From: Breviolum minutum Mf 1.05b.01
Taxonomy: Eukaryota > Sar > Dinophyceae > Suessiales > Symbiodiniaceae
Length of the DNA stretch: 64,000 bases
Reading direction: 5' to 3'
NCBI GenBank assembly: GCA_000507305.1
Contig: DF241619.1
Coordinates: 1 to 64,000, forward strand
Made by a program: the position numbers and the translations under genes. Of the stretch, positions 62,101 through 64,000 are shown piece after piece (position 1 is the stretch's first letter; each line of letters begins with the position of its first letter). A model generated the notes under the pieces. It made no database searches and was not told the DNA's origin. It saw only the letters and a list, made by a program, of their open reading frames with translations.

Positions 62101-62955
62101 ATCCTGCCCTGTCGTTGAGCCACCCCCATCACCCGGTTTGAATAAAAGATGCACTCAAAATGGGGGAGATTCCCTTATAAACAAAACAAAAAACACTAAT
62201 AATTACTATTGATGGAAGAAATCCTGCACCAGTTGATAGGTAGTTTATCCCATTATTCACAGGGTTTTATACATCCAAAGTGGTGCAGGATTTCTTCCAT
62301 CAACAGTAACTGTTCCTTTTTGAAAATCACATGGTGAGTTCTACTTCTGAATCATTCCTATCTTCAACCTCATCCTCCTCATCGGGCTTCAACCCTCATC
62401 CAACCGTTGATCCCCGACTTGTTGCGTTGTTCAACGTCAGCTCGTTCTTCCAGCAGGTAGTGTACACACTGAGCCGGCAGGGTTCAGTCACTTTCGGAAA
62501 CGTGGTGCCACATTGAGGCTTGTTGGAACCTTGGTGATAGACATCATTCGAAGTGGGGTTTAGAGAAGTTGTCTCTCAATGGTTTCATGGTAGATGGTCC
62601 AATGAAGATAAGCAACTTACAACATGCTTCAAGGTTCAACGTGACCCAGGTGGTTCTATCTGACCATTGAATTTGTATGAATAAATCTACTGTGTATCAA
62701 TGTTAATGCATCTCTGCAGACATGATTTCAAAACATCCAGCATTGAAACTAAACCACCACATGGATCATCAGTGAATCCTACTACAAGCACCCAAATAAT
62801 TACCATCTTTTAGACGGCATATTTTCACACCATCTCAAAACACAGAGCCAAACCCACAAGGAACAAAACTCACCTACAAAAAAAAAACTACATACATACC
62901 GCGTACCTCGGTGTGTCCATTCAATGTGGCCATGACCAAAGGTTGAGATCCAAAC
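55441..62955 (-). CDS. Ankyrin-repeat protein (7 exons found, 5' end not seen)
   Basis: Exons in transcript order: 62955-62907 (FGSQPLVMATLNGHTE), 62468-62419 (CVHYLLEERADVEQRN), 61442-61405 (FGWTPLLAACSK), 60222-60167 (NLMMSGYLIARMADISAQ), 59321-59241 (DKLGRTALHNAVAAG, then CDELAKGLLEEK), 56745-56695 (DGKTVLSIELGRPKRQ), 55529-55441 (NLWLENEELENLLTEKMG). Joined, the first five give about three consecutive 33-residue ankyrin repeats with the TPL/TAL-H-A, NG(H) and LL-GAD positions in register. Phases agree at every junction; donors are GT except GC after 61405. The repeats are cut at different places, so exons do not equal repeats. Ankyrin repeats bind other proteins; no second domain was recognised, so function is unknown. 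The last two exons are less certain (0.5 and 0.45). Additional repeats probably lie between 59.2 and 56.8 kb and upstream of 62.96 kb. Confidence 0.8.
55734..55854. mobile_element. Palindromic element, family F, degraded
   Basis: ATCCTCCAGGGAACGAGAGG...TGATCGTTCCCAGGAAGGGT. Confidence 0.65.
56149..56183. repeat. (CAT)n microsatellite
   Basis: About 11 copies of CAT in an intron of the ankyrin gene. Confidence 0.9.
56828..56930. mobile_element. Family B variant
   Basis: TGGGTGTTTCCTAAAATGGTG...CACCATTTTGGGGGA, resembling 24088-24210. Confidence 0.55.
56930..57043. mobile_element. Palindromic element, family F, abutting a family B variant
   Basis: ATATCCTCCAGGTAACTAAC...TCTCGTTCCCTGGGGGAGGA. 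Confidence 0.7.
57793..57853. repeat. Repeated (TA)n tract
   Basis: Two TA runs separated by GAAGTGTGTA-type units. Confidence 0.85.
58238..58312. repeat. TA-rich microsatellite
   Basis: TATGCA/TATGTA units followed by a plain TA run. Confidence 0.85.
58479..58577. mobile_element. Palindromic element, family A, in ankyrin-gene intron
   Basis: CTGGTTGGTGGTTGAACCAA...TTTGAAACCATCATCCA; 32 bases from the next copy at 58609-58725. Confidence 0.8.
58609..58725. mobile_element. Palindromic element, family A, in ankyrin-gene intron
   Basis: CTAGTAGGTGGGTTTTTCAC...GAGTTGTCACCACCCA. Confidence 0.75.
59041..59146. mobile_element. Palindromic element, family B, in ankyrin-gene intron
   Basis: TGGGTGTTTCCAAAAATTAG...TTGGAAACACCCA. 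It splits another element (family G-like, 58893-59040) and so is the younger insertion. Confidence 0.8.
61557..61672. mobile_element. Palindromic element, family A, in ankyrin-gene intron
   Basis: GTGGGTGGTTGAACCAACCC...CTGAAACCACCACCTAT; about 115 bases upstream of the ankyrin exon 61442-61405. Confidence 0.75.
61951..62056. mobile_element. Palindromic element, family B, inverted copy
   Basis: Same family as 15583-15688 but with the inner halves in the opposite order; ends TGGGTGTTTCC and GGAAACACCCA. Confidence 0.85.
62208..62310. mobile_element. Palindromic element, family E, in ankyrin-gene intron
   Basis: ACTATTGATGGAAGAAATCC...GGATTTCTTCCATCAACAGT; inverted relative to 33664-33773. 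Confidence 0.85.
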
Positions 62956-63556
62956 CTGTCAATCCGTGGTCTCGTCGTATTTGGGTGGTGGTGGTTGCGT
63001 TCACGTTTCGAAAACGGGTTTTTTGGGTGGCTAGTTGTTTTTGAAGGGGGCTTTTAAGATTTAAAATTATATAAATCAATCCAAACCTTCAAACCTTTTG
63101 GGGGGGTTTTGGTGGGGTAAGTTTTGTGGCGAGTGGGGTTTGGAGGAATCACTATTTATAAAGACAAATTTTTAAGGAGTCCCTCCGAAATTTTACCATG
63201 CACGCCTACTTTAACGCTTTCTCGGCAATCCCCGAAACAAAAAATGGTAGATGTGAACCAGGAACCGTGGCCTGCGGAAATGGTAGATTAATCGTTGTTT
63301 TTGACATGCGGGGACCCGTGTTTCAAAAAAAGAAAGGCCTTCTGGCATCCCTCAATTCTGTTTGTTTCACTTTAAGCCTTTTAGCTTCAATCACTTCCTT
63401 ATAGCTAAACTATAAGAGCAATTTGTCCCCTGAACATAGGCCCAAATTGGCCTCCCCACAAGGAAAATGAATCATCATCCAATGAATCGTTGGAATCTTC
63501 ACTCTAGGCAAAATCTTAGATTTTTGGATGTCTTTTTTTCCAACAACAAAAAAAGT

Positions 63557-63652
63557 ACACTCCCTGAAACCAACAGCAAAAGCCCCTGAAAATAGGCCAT
63601 CCAAAAAAAGACATTCATCTTCCAACCATCAAATTTTCAGAGGCATTTGCTG
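63557..63652. mobile_element. Palindromic element, family H
   Basis: TCCCTGAAACCAACAGCAAA...TTTCAGAGGCATTTGCTGC. Confidence 0.6.
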
Positions 63653-64000
63653 CGACAAGAAACGACCCCCCTTGGAAGTCCTTTGCCACCCATTCTTTAT
63701 AGGTTGGGGTTGGACTTATATAACCACCATTAATTTAGTAGAGGTTTCTCAATTCTATCATCATCCAATAAAAGGAGTTGCACCATTTCTAAGATGTTGG
63801 CAACAAAAATCCCAGTCAAGGGGAATTGTGGCTACCCCACCCCAACAAAACTACCAACTACCAACAACAACAAGGGTTGAAAAACAGTGGTTATGAAGCC
63901 CACCAAGGTTCCTTTAATAAGGCCGTAGGTAAGCCCGTCTTGGGGTAGCACTCGGATTCCCTTGATCCATTGACTCCAACGAGGGGAAGTTTTGACAAAA

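Overview
This looks like nuclear DNA from a dinoflagellate, probably close to Symbiodiniaceae. That placement is inference: no rRNA, organelle or spliced-leader gene is present to fix it. The basis is AT-leaning sequence packed with about 100-bp palindromic elements, genes cut into exons of 30-180 nt, several introns that start with GC or GA instead of GT, and AG|G repeated at both ends of most introns. One family of elements (for example 15583-15688, 36611-36716, 61951-62056) resembles repeat-derived peptides I associate, from memory, with Symbiodiniaceae gene models. No prokaryote-style operon, CRISPR array, tRNA or rRNA was found.

Three genes could be recognised by joining exons in phase. 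All lie on the minus strand, as expected for the one-directional gene arrays of dinoflagellates. (1) A type I methionine aminopeptidase of the organellar kind runs from about 8.16 kb (possible first exon) down to 1.17 kb and continues off the left edge. (2) A malonyl-CoA:ACP transacylase (FabD/MCAT) runs from 54.0 to 40.1 kb in at least 16 micro-exons. It carries the GQGSQ, GxSxGE, RG and FHT motifs; the extreme N-terminus and the last C-terminal exon were not found. (3) An ankyrin-repeat protein runs from 62.96 kb (or beyond) to 55.44 kb, with repeats split across exons.

Between 8.3 and 40 kb the coding signal is fragmentary. I list only exon candidates with an open frame and plausible splice sites, at low confidence. 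ORF-style calling here gives many false positives: at least one 59-codon 'exon' with good splice sites lies inside an MCAT intron. Most of the window is intron or intergenic DNA built from at least 12 families of small inverted-repeat elements, plus microsatellites. Together the two well-defined enzymes suggest organelle-related housekeeping (N-terminal Met removal and type II fatty-acid synthesis), but nothing indicates that the neighbours act in one pathway. I see no previously undescribed system. The most notable points are the non-canonical micro-exon splicing of MCAT, a 43-bp near-perfect hairpin at 23246-23362, and the density and diversity of palindromic elements.
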